Assembly: GCA_964017185.1 (NCBI GenBank)
Contig: OZ024872.1
Coordinates: forward strand, 44,850,188-44,914,187
From: Rugalucina vietnamica
Lineage: Eukaryota > Mollusca > Bivalvia > Lucinida > Lucinidae
Direction: 5' to 3'
Length of the DNA stretch: 64,000 nucleotides
This document shows, in pieces, positions 10,503-22,980 of the stretch (positions are counted from its first letter, which is position 1; the number at the start of each line of letters is the position of its first letter). Below the pieces are notes generated by a model. It did no database searches and had not been told where the DNA came from. It saw only the letters and a list, made by a program, of their open reading frames with translations. A program made the position numbers and the translations under genes.

Positions 10503-11203
10503 CAAGTGAATCTAAGGACGACTCGAAATGATGAAAACATTTTGAGAGACAATAAATTATATTCAGAATTCATTTATAATGAACTTCTAGACTCTATAGT
10601 ATACTATAGACAGTGTTCTAAATCTGTGAAAGGGTATATTGTTAAAATGAAATGTAGTTCTGTGTTTATTATTTTATTTTGATAGAGTCCTTTGAATTTA
10701 AGGAAAATGAATAACTTAAAATATATGAGCAAATATATTGTACAGTTACTTAGTCCTTGTATGGAATTGAATTGAGTTCTATGACGATAAAACCTTTCTT
10801 AATTGGCATCATAAGTTAGATTTTTCTACTAGATTACTTGAGATAGCACTGCAAATTCAAAGACATTAGTTGGAGATGCTTATATGGATGTACAAACCTA
10901 TTTTAGCAGTGTGCAAAGTACATTGTATATTTATGCATTCTCATAACCTTGCCATTCTTAGCTATGCAATGGCTATAAAGCTGTACAATGTACATGAAAA
11001 TTGGAAATGAAAATATATTTTTCAAACATTTTTCTGTAGAATACTTTTTGATAATGATGATCATGTCATGAAGAATAAAACCTATAATTATGTGAGACAG
11101 GAGAGGTACAAAATTAAAGTTTTGTAAAATAGGCTAAAGTTAATCATTGTTTACATTGACTGCTTGCCAATGTCTGGAATTGGATATAACAGTGTGGATT
11201 AAA
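10503..11203. other. AT-rich, no gene seen
   Basis: This is plausible 3' untranslated or intergenic sequence after lectin gene 1. It has no delimited feature. Confidence 0.4.
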
Positions 11204-11421
11204 TGAGCCACATCATGAGAAAACCAGATTTTTGCCTATGCAAAAACGAAGATGCAGATCAGCTTCACAGTAACTGCGAAGCTGATCAGCGCCTTTTGTT
11301 TTTGCTAAACGCATAGAGCAATTTCTCCTCCATTTAAATCCAAAATTTCAAGCTTCTAGCTTGGTTTGTGTCAGCCCTGGTCGGAAACCCAGAAAAGCAA
11401 TTTTCCCCGTGTTGTGGCTTA
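11204..11421 (+). mobile_element. MITE-A copy fused to a SINE head
   Basis: It runs from tgagccacatcatgagaaaa to ccgtgttgtggctta, with the palindrome at 11250-11300. Straight after it, on the minus strand to about 11482, is a tRNA-like SINE head (gggagcatgatagcctagtg, gtggtgaggcaatgagactc). It resembles the head of the SINE at 11837-12036. Confidence 0.7.
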
Positions 11422-11836
11422 AATCCAGGAGGCTCTCCATTCAGAGTCTCATTGCCTCACCACTAGGCTATCATGCTCCCTTTTAATGTTCATTGATTTA
11501 ATTTAATTTAATGCTTTATTTATTTAACGAGGATTCCTAACAGCCCGAAGGCCACTAGTAGGTCTCCTCACATAGAACATACAAAGACAAATACATTTAT
11601 AATACAAAGACAATGACAAAATAACAGTTATATATACATATTTACAGTCCGGTGGTAAATATGAGAGTTCAGTAGTAGAGTTCATTGATTTGTATTTTAT
11701 ATCCACACTCACATTACTATTACTTCACCTGAGCCACCTCGTGGGATAACCAACATTGTGGTTTCCAGGGTTCCGACGGATAGTATAAGATAAAATTCCA
11801 TGATGTTGAATTAAAGTCATAAAACCGCTGTCAGTT

Positions 11837-12036
11837 GTTTGTTTGTGATGAGGCTTAATGTCCCAGTCAACACTTTTTCAGTCATGTAGGGACGGAGCCA
11901 ATGATTCTGGGTTTGACCAGTACTGTAGAGGTTTTGTCTTTCTCAAGAGGACACAACACGGTGACGCCTGTGAGGATTGAACCCAGGTCCTCTCAATTCG
12001 GATTCTGACGCTCTACCACTATGCCACCATGCTCCC
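11837..12036 (-). mobile_element. tRNA-derived SINE, second family
   Basis: Minus strand: head gggagcatggtggcatagtg with A box (TGGCATAGTGGTAGAGC) and B box (GGTTCAATCC), then a body gtcaccgtgttgtgtcctct and a 3' part gactgggacattaagcctca with a CAAACAAA-like tail. RNA polymerase III promoter boxes in tRNA order define it as a SINE. Confidence 0.75.
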
Positions 12037-12238
12037 TTCACTGTCAATTAACGTTTTCAATTGTTTTTCCTACAAGTACACCCACATGCAAGCATCAGAC
12101 ACACAGCTTTCTTTTCAATTACTATACAAAGTTCATGTTACTTTCTGAACGACCCCTCAAAGAAAAAAACAACAACACAATTTTAAAATTGCACATTCTT
12201 TCAAGTTGAATCATCATAACAGTGACTACCTTCACCAT

Positions 12239-12486
12239 CAGGGCCCTGTTGTTCAAAACTTTGTTAGCTTCATGCTGTCGTTAAGCCCTCAACTTGTTAA
12301 CTATATATCAACTTTAAAAGCAAATACACTGTTATTTTTTGTTGATAAAATGTGAGAATCCTTTGCATGCATTGCAAAGGATTCTCACATTTTATCAACA
12401 AAAAATAACAGCGTATTGGTAATATTCATGTTTGAAATTTTGACGAATCGTTAACTAATTAATTTCGAATAACTGGCCCCTGCAAG
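12239..12486. mobile_element. small foldback element with a perfect 39-bp hairpin
   Basis: The core at 12329-12411 is two perfectly complementary 39-nt arms (ctgttattttttgttgataa.. / ..ttatcaacaaaaaataacag) around the 5-nt loop tgcat. Imperfect outer ends (agggccctgttgttcaaaac / cgaataactggcccctgc) suggest a MITE about 250 bp long. Confidence 0.7.
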
Positions 12487-12815
12487 TAGTAGTCAAGATG
12501 TATGCGATAGCCGCTTCTCTGGTTTTCATTCTGTTATCACTAGAGCCAACAGAAGATGTTTTCTGTAATATTTGTTTTTATTCTTGCTCAAGGAAACATT
12601 ATTTTAGTTCTGCTAATTTTGTTTTATATACATTAATCTCTATAATTGTTGAATGCCTATGATGTTCAGATTGGTAATGTAGGCCCCAGTGTGAACATTG
12701 ATTGATTTTGAATTTCAAAATACCGATCCGGGGCTAAACAGTTGGGTCGAGTTCAGCTAAGAACATCAGTTCTTTGACAGAAAGATAGAACCACAACAAA
12801 AAAAAGTCACATTTA

Positions 12816-14190
12816 TGCCTAGGTCACACTAGCAATTACGTACGCTGCGGATAGTTGCGGATACTAAACGTAGCAATCCGCAGGAATTAGTGGGCGGGGC
12901 TAACTGTTCTTAATGAGTTCACGTAATTATGATTACCTTTAAATACGGATTCATACGGTATAGTTACGGATATATTCGGATACATACGGAAAGTAACTTG
13001 TCTCCATACCTTTCGATACCATCTGTTACGTTTTGACACGGACATGCACCTTCAGATACGCATTTGCTACGCTCTCTTGCGTATAAAACGCTGCAATGTG
13101 ATGTAAGTAACCGCTGTTTATTGTCAAAGTGCAGTCACACTAGCACATACGGATGCGACGGATGCTACGGACAAGTCATACGTATCTATCCGTTATATCC
13201 GTAACAATTCGCATCGTATGCGTATATGACCGTAGCTGTACGTGTTGTATCGTAAGGGTCCGTAGAATCCGCGCCCAAATTTTGAAAAAAGTCAAAAGCA
13301 CGTGAAGAAATTATAGAACATAATATGCTTTAATTGATTGTTTGCTTGATCGATCAAGATAGATTGATTGCTCGATCGCGATCGATCTCTCGGTCGATCG
13401 ATAGACTGATTGATCGATGGTCGATCAATTGATTGATCGAGTGATTAACCGAAAGTCAGTGATCGATCAAGACCGATCGGGTGATAGATCGATTGAGTGA
13501 TCTTTCTTTTGATCGATCTATCGAGTGATTGATCGATTGCGATCGATCGATTGATTGAAACTTGAAGGATCGATCGAGTGATTGATCAATCGAGTGATAG
13601 TCGTAAAACAACGGAAATAGCTTCTCATAATACTATAATTTGACATTTGTGTGTTTGCTTATTCGTTTGTTGGTTCTCCATTTTTTTCTTAGATATTGCT
13701 GCCTGCTTCTCAGCCAGTAAAAGCAATGCAAAATCTACCTCTGAGGAATCCATATTTTTTCATATTGACTAAAGGAATGCATTGAACGCACGTGCATAAT
13801 TGTGAGCATTGGACGCACGAGCGATTCAGTGAGTAAGCGGTATACTTTTCATCACATAACTGTACGCCGACAAAGACCGTAACCGAACAAAATAGCACAT
13901 ATGAAACAGTATCGATCCGCAACAAATGTTTACGACAAGATACGTTTAGTTACGTAATAGATACGGTTTTTGATACCGATTAGATACGGACAATTACGGG
14001 TTTTTCATCCGTGCCTGATTTTTGACACGTGTTATAGCTTGGCTGCGGATCGTCCGTGCCCTGTAAATGATGCACGTACAGATACGGACTTTAACGGATA
14101 TGATACGAATTATTACGGACAGGACGGACAAATACGGAAGCCTTATCCGCAACGTCCGCAGCGACCGTAAGTGCTAGTGTGACCTAGGCA
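12816..14190. mobile_element. TTA-flanked DNA element packed with TACGGA words
   Basis: Terminal inverted repeats TGCCTAGGTCACACTAGCA / gctagtgtgacctaggca are flanked by TTA (12813-12815 and 14191-14193), as for PIF/Harbinger-like elements (TWA). Both ends are full of TACGGA and TCCGTA words. An internal terminus-like copy (cagtcacactagcacatacg) starts near 13133, suggesting a nested or duplicated end. No transposase frame was seen. Confidence 0.75.
13347..13599. repeat. GATCGATT-type simple-repeat block
   Basis: About 250 bp of interwoven gatcgatc, ttgattgatcga and gagtgattgatcga words, self-complementary over most of their length. It forms the middle of the 12816-14190 element. Confidence 0.8.
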
Positions 14191-14479
14191 TTAGTGAAAG
14201 CAATATGGTATTATACCTGTTTGTACTAAAAAACAGTGCATCCATGTGTAAATATGGCTAAATATACCGGTACTATAAGACTTAAGTTTAGCAATTTTTT
14301 CATCCATCATTATTTTCAAAATCAAATGTTTGAAAACTTTACATACTCTTTTAATATGTCAAGTGATGCTCAAATTCATGTTTCGAGACGAGTTTGTGTG
14401 CTTTTCTTGCGTCCACGAGATGCCATGTTACGTTTAAAAAATCATGCAAATCGTGTGCCAAGCATCCCACGTGCATCAC

Positions 14480-14777
14480 GTTATCAATTTTTGCATCCTT
14501 TGATTGGTAAAAGTGTCGTAACGAATAAACCGGAATGACATTTGAAAAAATCTGTGAGGGGACGCCGTCATGGCCTGACGTTTAACCAGCGTTACACGAA
14601 TATCAATATGCTCAGTGCAGACATTACATGTTATCAATTTTTGCCTTCTTTGATTGGTAAAAGTGTCGTAACGAATAAACCGGAATGACATTTGAAAAAA
14701 TCAGTGAGGGGACGCCGTCATGGCCTGACATTTAACCAGCGTTACACGAATATCAATACGCACAGTGCAGACATTAG
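14480..14777. repeat. two-copy direct repeat, period about 154 bp
   Basis: The block gttatcaatttttgcatcct, gattggtaaaagtgtcgtaa, gaggggacgccgtcatggcc recurs once with few changes. No coding role is visible. Confidence 0.7.
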
Positions 14778-15383
14778 GAAAAAGGAAGCCAATGGAAATT
14801 TCTTAGGATGCTAGAGTACAATACAGTCTACTAGAACCATATACCATCAGCTGAAAGCATCAAAAACCGGCATCATGACGCCAGACAACGTAATCCTATC
14901 ATGATCAATATTTAATGCAATGAGAGGATTAATCTATTAATCCATTATTAATTTGATTGTAGTTGTTTTGCAGGGGTCTTCCAAGGACCCCCTTTTGTCC
15001 CTTTACTCTTATAATGAATCACACATGTTAAACTTATATAATTTATGGAATATCCCTGTGGGGCACCTCAAGGTGACACTTCCTTGGCATCCTTTGGCTT
15101 CATAACCAACATTAATTACCCTTAGATAATCTGATGTCTGCATTCTGGTAATCCACGCCCAATGTGTGATCACCTGGTCTTATCTGACCAATAGGAATCG
15201 GGCTAAAATTACAGAGCATCAGGCTGCGCCTGCTTTGGCGGGCAATTGGCAGTGCGCAAATAGCTGGCAGCAAGGACGCTTAGCAGATTCACCATAATGG
15301 ATCTTTTGTTTGTTGCTTCTCCCACCCAGGCACCCTCCCTAAATGATCTGTATTTCTCTGACAGGCTTTTATTCCATTACTGT
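14778..15383. other. no gene seen
   Basis: Unique-looking sequence with no exon or repeat border that could be supported. Confidence 0.4.
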
Positions 15384-15390
15384 ATGTGAC

Positions 15391-16313
15391 CACAGGCGCT
15401 CGACGACTGGACTCATTTTTTTTTTTGCATTTTCACCCGTTTGGAGACCCTTACGATATGTTCATGCAATTATTTTACCTTTAAAACCTTTTCTATCAAT
15501 CCTCAATCAACCCTCGTCTATGGGCTACTATATAGACAAGGTCGGAAACGCGGTGTCCTAGTTTAATTGGGGTCATGGGATTCCCCGCATCTCAAACTAG
15601 TACTTCACCCTTTACCGTTATTTCAATGCTGAGTGTCTACTTATGAGCGACTTTGTAAAAGGTCTCACCTATTGCCTTCGTCAAAAATAAGCATAGTAGC
15701 CCGTAAACTTATATTTTATACCACCACCTGTCTACTTGGATGAGATCCCGAATGTTTTTGTATGGTGACATGTCGTTTCTAGAAATCAGTGGAAGGTCAC
15801 CGTATGAACGAATCAATCCTATTGGATAATTGTATTGCATTGTTGCCATGACACTAGATCACAAAGTGTTTTGACTGGATATTAAATCAAGCAACCTATG
15901 AAAACCAACGTAACACATATCACGCGCTGGCGTAACACGTCGTGTGACCAGTGTATTTATAGTAATGTCACGGCTAGATTGCCGATTTCATTCGGGATGT
16001 CCTCCAATTCTGTAGAATGCTTTAATTGTTAGTTTTTACGGGCGGTTGTGCTTATTTTGAATGAAGGCAATGGGCGAGACCTTTTACAAAGACACTCATG
16101 TGTTGACAGCCAGCATTGAAATTACGGTAAAGGGTGAAGTATGAGTTTGAGATGCGGAAAATCCCATGACCCCAATTAAACTAGGACACCGCGTTACCGA
16201 CCTTGTCTATATAGTAGCCCATAGACGAGGGTTGATTGAGGATTGATAGAAAAGGTTTTAAAGGTAAAATAATTGCATGAACATATCGTAAGGGTCTCCA
16301 AACGGGTGAAAAT

Positions 16314-16349
<36 letters not shown>

Positions 16350-16372
16350 AGTCCAGTCGTCGAGCGCCTGTG
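15391..16372. mobile_element. long-inverted-repeat element, 7-bp target duplication
   Basis: The outer ends cacaggcgctcgacgactgg / ccagtcgtcgagcgcctgtg are flanked by atgtgac on both sides (15384-15390 and 16373-16379). The arms are about 320 bp each (15391-15710 and 16035-16372) around a 325-bp centre. A T10 tract in one arm matches an A29 tract in the other. The same 40-odd residues can be translated from either arm (FFAFSPVWRPLRYVHAIILP), which is a repeat artefact. The superfamily is uncertain. Confidence 0.8.
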
Positions 16373-16500
16373 ATGTGACATGTATTGATTTTCTTTTCTC
16401 TTGACTTTGTTTTTAATTTTTCTAGTAGACTTGGTTTAGTAGATTAGGTAGACCATTTATGTATGTGCAATAGCCATTTACACTCATTATTTGCTTGTAT

Positions 16501-16828
16501 AGCTCGGCAAATAGGTCACTGTATGGGCGGTACCTTATGAATACGTTATTGGGTATGGTCTACTTTTGACCTAGGTAAAAGCCAAAGGTATACAGTTGAA
16601 AGACTCAACTCACATGTTGTCCGTTAGAATGAAAATCCGAGTTTGTCTAGTATACTGGATTGGACAAAATATAAGTAGCTGATCTTTAACGGTAAAATAT
16701 GTGACAGCGCTCTAGGCTGACTGAATTCGACTTTTCTATTATCTCCCTACTTGAACAGATGGACTAGCCGACCACGCCCAGATATGAATATTAAAGTTGC
16801 CGCCCATACAGTGACCCATTTGCCGAAC
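16501..16828. mobile_element. MITE with about 40-bp inverted ends
   Basis: gctcggcaaataggtcactg with tatgggcggtacctt at the left pairs with ttgccgcccatacagtgacc, catttgccgaac at the right. TATA-like flanks are seen. About 330 bp, no coding content. Confidence 0.65.
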
Positions 16829-18190
16829 TATATGCGTTGTGTCAAACTTAAAGTGACATTTATGACATTCTACTTGAATAATATGGTAGATGATGGTAGT
16901 GGATAGATTTTATTGTTGGAATATGTACATGTAATGATGTACACAAAATATATAGTGCCAATGAACTATACAGCATAGTTAAATGGATAGTGCCAACGAA
17001 ACAATGCGAAGGACACTCATTCCCATTTCGGCTGTGGAATATAAACCTGCCATGATGGTGACATTCATAAACTCTAGTGCAATTGGTATTATATAGTGAT
17101 TAGGAACACTGGTGCTCCAATTTATGTTCTGAAGTCTCTGGACTATAACACAGATACATTAATTCCTTAATGGAGATCATTTGCCTTATAAGCAAATGAA
17201 GCATTAATGCCTGCTTTATGAGTGGCAACTCATAAGAAGATTAATATTACATAAAATTATGCCTTAATTAAATAAATGGTCTACATTGTACCCAAACCCA
17301 GTCTTATTTGTCTATTACTTTGCCTTTGCATTTATAAGATAGCCAGGCTAAGGAAAGAAGAATTAATGAATTATCAAACCTGATCTTATGGAAAGATGGG
17401 TTTGTATCGAAATAGCTGACAGGAAACAACCTGCTTGGTGAGAACACCGTGAATATCGTCGTTACGTTTTTGGTCCTGTAAACGTTAAACGTAAACGTGC
17501 AAGACTAGAATTGACATCACATAAAAACTTAAAGGCCTACTAAGCGATTTTTTTCTCGTCAAGGAGAAATGGCACATCATTTCAGCAATTAAACACGTAT
17601 GGGTTCACCTCGGGAGAAAGGCCAAGGAGCAAAATGACGTCAGTTACGTCATACACCGGGGGCGTTACCTGGTACCATAATGGAATAAAGTCTCTATGAT
17701 CATGGTACTGTACTTTTTTTGAGCACATGAAGATGTAAAATGACTGTTTTGGGCATAAAAGGTTAACTTTTCATATGGCGAGAAACAATGTGAATTTTGA
17801 GGTGACAATAAAAAGTCCCCTGTAAACTTTGACGTGGGTAAAAGCATCAGGAAAAGATGGCTTTCCAGTGAAAAGTGGAAATTGTGGTTCCTTAAGGATT
17901 AAATATTAATGGGTTAAAGGGTTTAGTTCAGTTCATCTTGATACCAATTTTCAATAGCGAAATCAAATAAAAATTGCTTAAGTCTTGTAGTATACTAACT
18001 ATATTTTCAAAGTGACTGATCCAGGGCTTTGTAAAGAAACTGCTCAATTGGGAGAAAAAAAACACAATTTGGGGAAACAAAACAGTGCAATTTTAGCCCA
18101 ATTGGGAAAATTTACCTTTCAAATTTGGATTTTTTTCTGCTAATTTTTCAGGTTAATGTCAGTTAAAAAATATTTAGAGCTTCTGGCTAT
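16829..18190. other. no gene recognised
   Basis: Mostly AT-rich sequence without splice-flanked frames. A small MITE-A fragment (gtttgtgtcagacctggtcg) follows at about 18193-18247. Confidence 0.4.
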
Positions 18191-18383
18191 TGAGGCCTGT
18201 TTGTGTCAGACCTGGTCGGAAACCCAAAGACCGGTTTTCTTATGTTACAGTTATCTTTATGCTGCCTGTTTATTCTGTTTGTTTTGGGTTGAGGCTAGGT
18301 GCGGTGGCTACCTATTTGGGAAACAGCTACCCAGACTTTTTATCTTGATCCTCATATTTGCTGTCCAATTCTTGTAATGCCTT

Positions 18384-20552
18384 TTTAGCTCACCTGAGCC
18401 GAAGGCTCACAGGTGAGCTTATAGTATACCCATGCTCTGTCGTCCATCCGTCGTTCACAATTTCAAAGATCTTCTCCTCTGAAACTGCTTGGCCAATCAA
18501 AGCCAAACTTCATGTGGAGCATCCTTAGGAAGGGGGAACGAAAGTTTATATAAATGGTCCAGGTCACATGACCAAGATGGCCGCCATGGCTATAAATAGC
18601 AAAAACCTTTAAAAATCTTCTTCTTCAGAACCAGTGGGCCTATTTCCACGAAACTTGGTATGTAGCATCGGGGAAGTGGGCCCATCATAGTATATATAAA
18701 TCTTGACCCTAGGATGACCTTGACCTATTTAACGGCAAGGTCAACTTAGGTCGCCAATGCATTTGAATGGGAAAAAAATGGTAAAATGCTATTTAATGGG
18801 TAAAACGTACTGGGCAAAGGCAAATTGGACAGAAGATTAATGTTAATGGAAAATTTAAGCCCCTGGGGGGTTGTCTGCTCCTGCCCCGGGGCTATATACA
18901 TGTATATTTCCATAATAATCTTCTCCCCTAAAAATGCTTGGCCAATCAAAGCCAAACTTCATGTGGAGCATCCTTGGGAAGGGGGAAAAAAAGTTTATAT
19001 AAATGGTCATGGTCACATGACCAAGATGGCCGCCATGCCTATAAATAGCAAAAATGTTTAAAAATCTTCTTCTCCAGAACCAGAAGGCCAATGATTTTGA
19101 AAATTGGTGTGAAGCATCAGTGACTGGAGCTCTACAAAGTTTATATAAATCATGACCCTGGGATGACCTTGACCTATTTTATGGCAAGGTCAACATAGGT
19201 TGTTTATGCATTTGAATGGGGAAAAGTGTTAAAATGTCATTTGTAGGGAAAAACTTGCAGGAAATGGGCAAATGGACTTAAGATTGATGATTCTGAAAAA
19301 AATTGGACTCCAGGGGTCTGTCTGCCCCCACCCCCCGGTGGGCAATATACATGTATATTACAGTGATATTCAAAGGTCTTCTTCTCTGAAACTGCTTGGC
19401 CAATCAAAGCCAAACTTATGAGAAGCATTGTTAGGAAGTGGGAATGAAAGTGTATATAAATGGTCAAGGTCACATGACCAAGATGGCTGCCATGGCTATA
19501 AATAGCAAAAACCTTTAATAAGAGCTGTCGCAGGACAGCGTAGCTCGCCTGACTTGTGCTTTGCCACTTAATTTATCAAAATCTATGACCCATGACCTTG
19601 ACCTCAAGGTCACTCAGGTGGGTCGTAAAAGCATAAAATTTCAGACCAATATCTACAAACATGCAAAGTATCAACTTGATCCATCAACATGTTCAAGAGA
19701 TATAGACTTCTAACAACTTTAACGAAAAACTTCAACAAAAAATTTCTAAATCTGTGACCTTGACCTCACGGTCACCCAGGGTGGGTCATGATGGTACTCC
19801 ATAAAATTTCAGACCAATATCTTCAAACATGCAAAGTATCAACTTGATCCATCAACATGTTCAAGAGATATAGACTTAAATCTTTAATGAAAAACTTAAC
19901 CATAAAATTTCTAAGCCTGTGGACCACGATGGTACTGCATAAACCAATATCTACCAACATGCAAAGTATCAACTTGATCCATCAACATGTTCAAGAGATA
20001 TAGACTTCTAAAATCTTTAATGAAAAACTTTAACATAAAATTTCTAAGTCTGTGACCTTGACCTCAAGGTCACCTAGGATGGGTCATGATGGTACTGCAT
20101 AAAACTTCAGACCAATATCTACCAATATGCAAAGTATCAACTTGATACATCTACATGTTCAAGAGATATAGACTTCTAAAAACTTTGACTGAAAGTGTGA
20201 CGCGGACGCAGACGTACACATAAACGCGGACGACCGAGGTGACAACAATAGCTCTGTGCACTTCGTGCAGGCGAGCTAAAAATCTTTTTCTCCAGAACCA
20301 GAAGGCCGATGATTTTGAAACTTGGCATGAAGCATCAGGCAATGGAGCTGTACAAAGTTTATATAAATCGTGACCCTTGGATGACCTTGACCTATTTTAC
20401 GGCAAGGTCAACTTAGGTTGCCCATGCATTCAAATGGGGAAAATTGTTAAAATGTCATTTGAAGGGCAAAACTTGTACATGTTTATTACCAGTTTATTGG
20501 TATATATCTCGGGTTTCAGGTGAGCGTTTTCAGGTCCATTGGTCCTCTTTTC
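18384..20552 (+). mobile_element. Pearl-C element, about 450-bp units, with a nested insertion
   Basis: It starts at TTTTTAGCTCACCTGAGCCG with a strong hairpin (agctcacctg..caggtgagct). Units are marked by aagatggccgccatgg near 18573 and 19022 and by aagatggctgccatgg near 19482, each with tgaccttgacctatttta-like words. It ends ggtttcaggtgagcgttttc. An inverted Pearl-D element sits inside at 19512-20281. The reverse-oriented sister is at 27281-29708. Confidence 0.75.
19512..20281 (-). mobile_element. Pearl-D element nested in Pearl-C
   Basis: Its left border gagctgtcgcaggacagcgt and right border gcacttcgtgcaggcgagct, then aaaaa, are the reverse complement of the ends of 3804-5643. It has about four core units instead of nine. 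Confidence 0.8.
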
Positions 20553-21862
20553 CGCTTCTTATGTGATTTCAGCTTTAATTTATCAATTCCTGGACCATCT
20601 AGTCTAAAGTCTAATTGTTTTTAGGACTGCATGTAATCATTTATGAGACAAACATTGGTACACAGATGATGCACCTGGCTCCACAATCAATGTAACAAGT
20701 GCGGCCTATGGACGTACACCTCTTGACATTTACACTACGAAAACACGCCCATACAATATAAAGAAATTACTTTGGTTGTAAAAATGAAAATTTTCACCAG
20801 AAAAATTTTGATATTTTCTTTATTTTTGCTCAAAACATAGATTACGGGTACACGTAAGAACCGCCTCATGGAGGCCGTTCTAACGAGTAACCACAATCTA
20901 TGTTTTTGAGCAAACTAAGGAAAATAGGTACAGTACAGCTGTCGCGATGCTTTGAGCGTACGTGCAACGCGCAAAATTTTTTAATCCCTTCTAAAAACAT
21001 TTTGCGAGTGACTCGCGCGTCACTCGCGAGTGATGCGCAAGTTTTACGTAATGCAGTTTGCGAGTGACGCGCAAAGTTCTTTTGGTTCGTTGCGCATCGC
21101 GCATGGATCTTTGCGCGATGCGAGACGTGATTCATTGCACTTTAGCATTCAAGTACATGTACTTATAAAACGTATTGTAAATTACTAGTTTTTGCTTAGT
21201 TTCAACGCTCTTTCTGTAAATGACGCGCAATGTAACTACAACTACATGTAGGTTTGGCTATTAATCAATTGTTTTGTCCTTTATGTTTGGGACTATTTCG
21301 GACAGTCCTTTATGTTTGGGGCTATTTTAGACATAAAAAACACACAAAACAATTTACTTGTTCACTGTGAAGTACATGCTAGCCAATTAGCCAGGCTACT
21401 GTATGACAGTGAGTTGGTGTTAGTCAATCATCAAATTTTTTATAAGCATAACATGTCATTTTTGTAAAATGGAAAAAAATAATTGAGACTCATCTTGCTC
21501 ATCTTATTTTGACCATCATCAACGTAAATTAAACCACAGCCCACCGGGTAAAATTGCATGCACGCAAAAAGTTTAGACTAGTATTCGCATATGAACTTGC
21601 TGGAGTTTTAATTATGTTTTCCTGCTTTTTATATATATATATATTTTTTTGTTTTTCGTGTAACTGAAATTGTTAATCGGGACGTAAAACCACAAGTCAA
21701 AATAACACAGGTTAATGTTGTAACAAGTTGGTTTTACAGCTGCATATAAATATACATACACGACATACTGTACGTTTGCGTGTTTAAATTCAATGGTGTT
21801 AAGAAATTCACCACGAGGACCAAACAACTACAATGTAACGAATTTATGCACGTTTTTATAGT

Positions 21863-22031
21863 CATTACGAAAACATGCCCATGTAATAAACTGATTTTTC
21901 ATAAGTTGTAAAAATTGAAAAATTTCTGTAGATTTTGTTTTCTTATTTTTCCTCTAAACATAGAATGTGGGTACACGTTAGAACCGCCTCCGCGAAGCCA
22001 CTAACAAATACCCACGATCTATGTTTTGGAC
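21863..22031 (+). mobile_element. FB-B fragment inside the TA element
   Basis: It starts cattacgaaaacatgcccat and reaches acccacgatctatgttttgg. The right end is lost. Confidence 0.65.
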
Positions 22032-22054
22032 TGAAATATTTTCGTGATGTTTAG

Positions 22055-22270
22055 TTAAGTTCGGGTAACTGAGGGGCCGCCTATTGGGAAGTAGCTGCTC
22101 ACTTGGCTTACGAAATGTTCGTTTAGTATAAGTACCTAATTGTCATTTTGTTTTTTTCCCACCTGGGTTTTTGGAGTAAAAAGGTACAAGTAGGCAAAGA
22201 TCAGGAAAAGGCGCAATCAGCAAAAGATTCCCACTCCAAAAACCCGAAGTGGGAAAAACCAAACTAACAA
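22055..22270 (+). repeat. dispersed repeat, inverted partner at 25418-25585
   Basis: ttcgggtaactgaggggccg.. and gattcccactccaaaaaccc recur inverted at 25418-25585 (gattcccactccaaaaaccg.. ccactcagttacctaaactt). The family is not identified. Confidence 0.55.
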
Positions 22271-22980
22271 TCAGGTACCTATACCAAGAATTTCTTTCTG
22301 ATTGTGCCTTTTTCTGATCATGGCCTACTTGTGTCTGTTTAATTACTAAGACTGAGAAAAAGAATGCTTGGTTTAATAGAAAAAAATCTTCTCCATGCGT
22401 GTATTTGGGATAGCTAAGGTATGTGACGGGGCTCACCGCAGACCTTCTGTTAGCACTATTTTCTTCTCATTATTTAGAAAGAAAATATACAGTCTATTAA
22501 CTTTCCTTCGGGTCAGACGAATATTATACATGCAGATGTACATGTATTCTTAGCCTAGTTGCTTTGTACTACCTTTGTACGAAGCATATATACAGTACAT
22601 ATATTAAGTATGAATACTTGGACGGACCAGACAGTAATCGATGCAATCAAATTTGACATAAATGTTGACATCAGGCGGGCATGAAAATTCAACATAAAAC
22701 AATTTTTACGACACACCTTACGAGCAAGATTGTTTAAATTGTATAAATCGCGCATATCTGATTCACGTCGCGCGATTGACAAATGGTATTGCGCGTTTGC
22801 GAGATGATCGCACAAGATTGTGCGAAGTTTGCGAGTGACTCCCGAGTGAAGATAATCCCCTACGCGCAACCACGCGCAAATGCGCGTTTGCTCAAAGCAT
22901 TGCGACAACTGTACTGTATACCCTTGCATACCCTAGATTTGCAATATAAAAGTGGGGTTTGAGGGGGTATACATTACAAG

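Larger units (their letters stand above)
20931..22916. mobile_element. TA-flanked element with GCGAGTGACGCGCAA words
   Basis: Inverted ends CAGTACAGCTGTCGCGATGC / gcattgcgacaactgtactg are flanked by TA (20929-20930, 22917-22918), a Tc1/mariner-type target. The sub-ends (20980-21130 and 22740-22890) are packed with gcgagtgac and gcgcaa words in both orientations. A partial FB-B copy lies inside (21863-22031). A 124-residue frame at 22555-22929 crosses the terminus and is not a transposase I recognise. Confidence 0.75.

Noticed and set aside
22555..22929. 124-residue minus-strand frame as a gene
   Set aside because: It crosses the terminus of the TA-flanked element and has no domain or start context.
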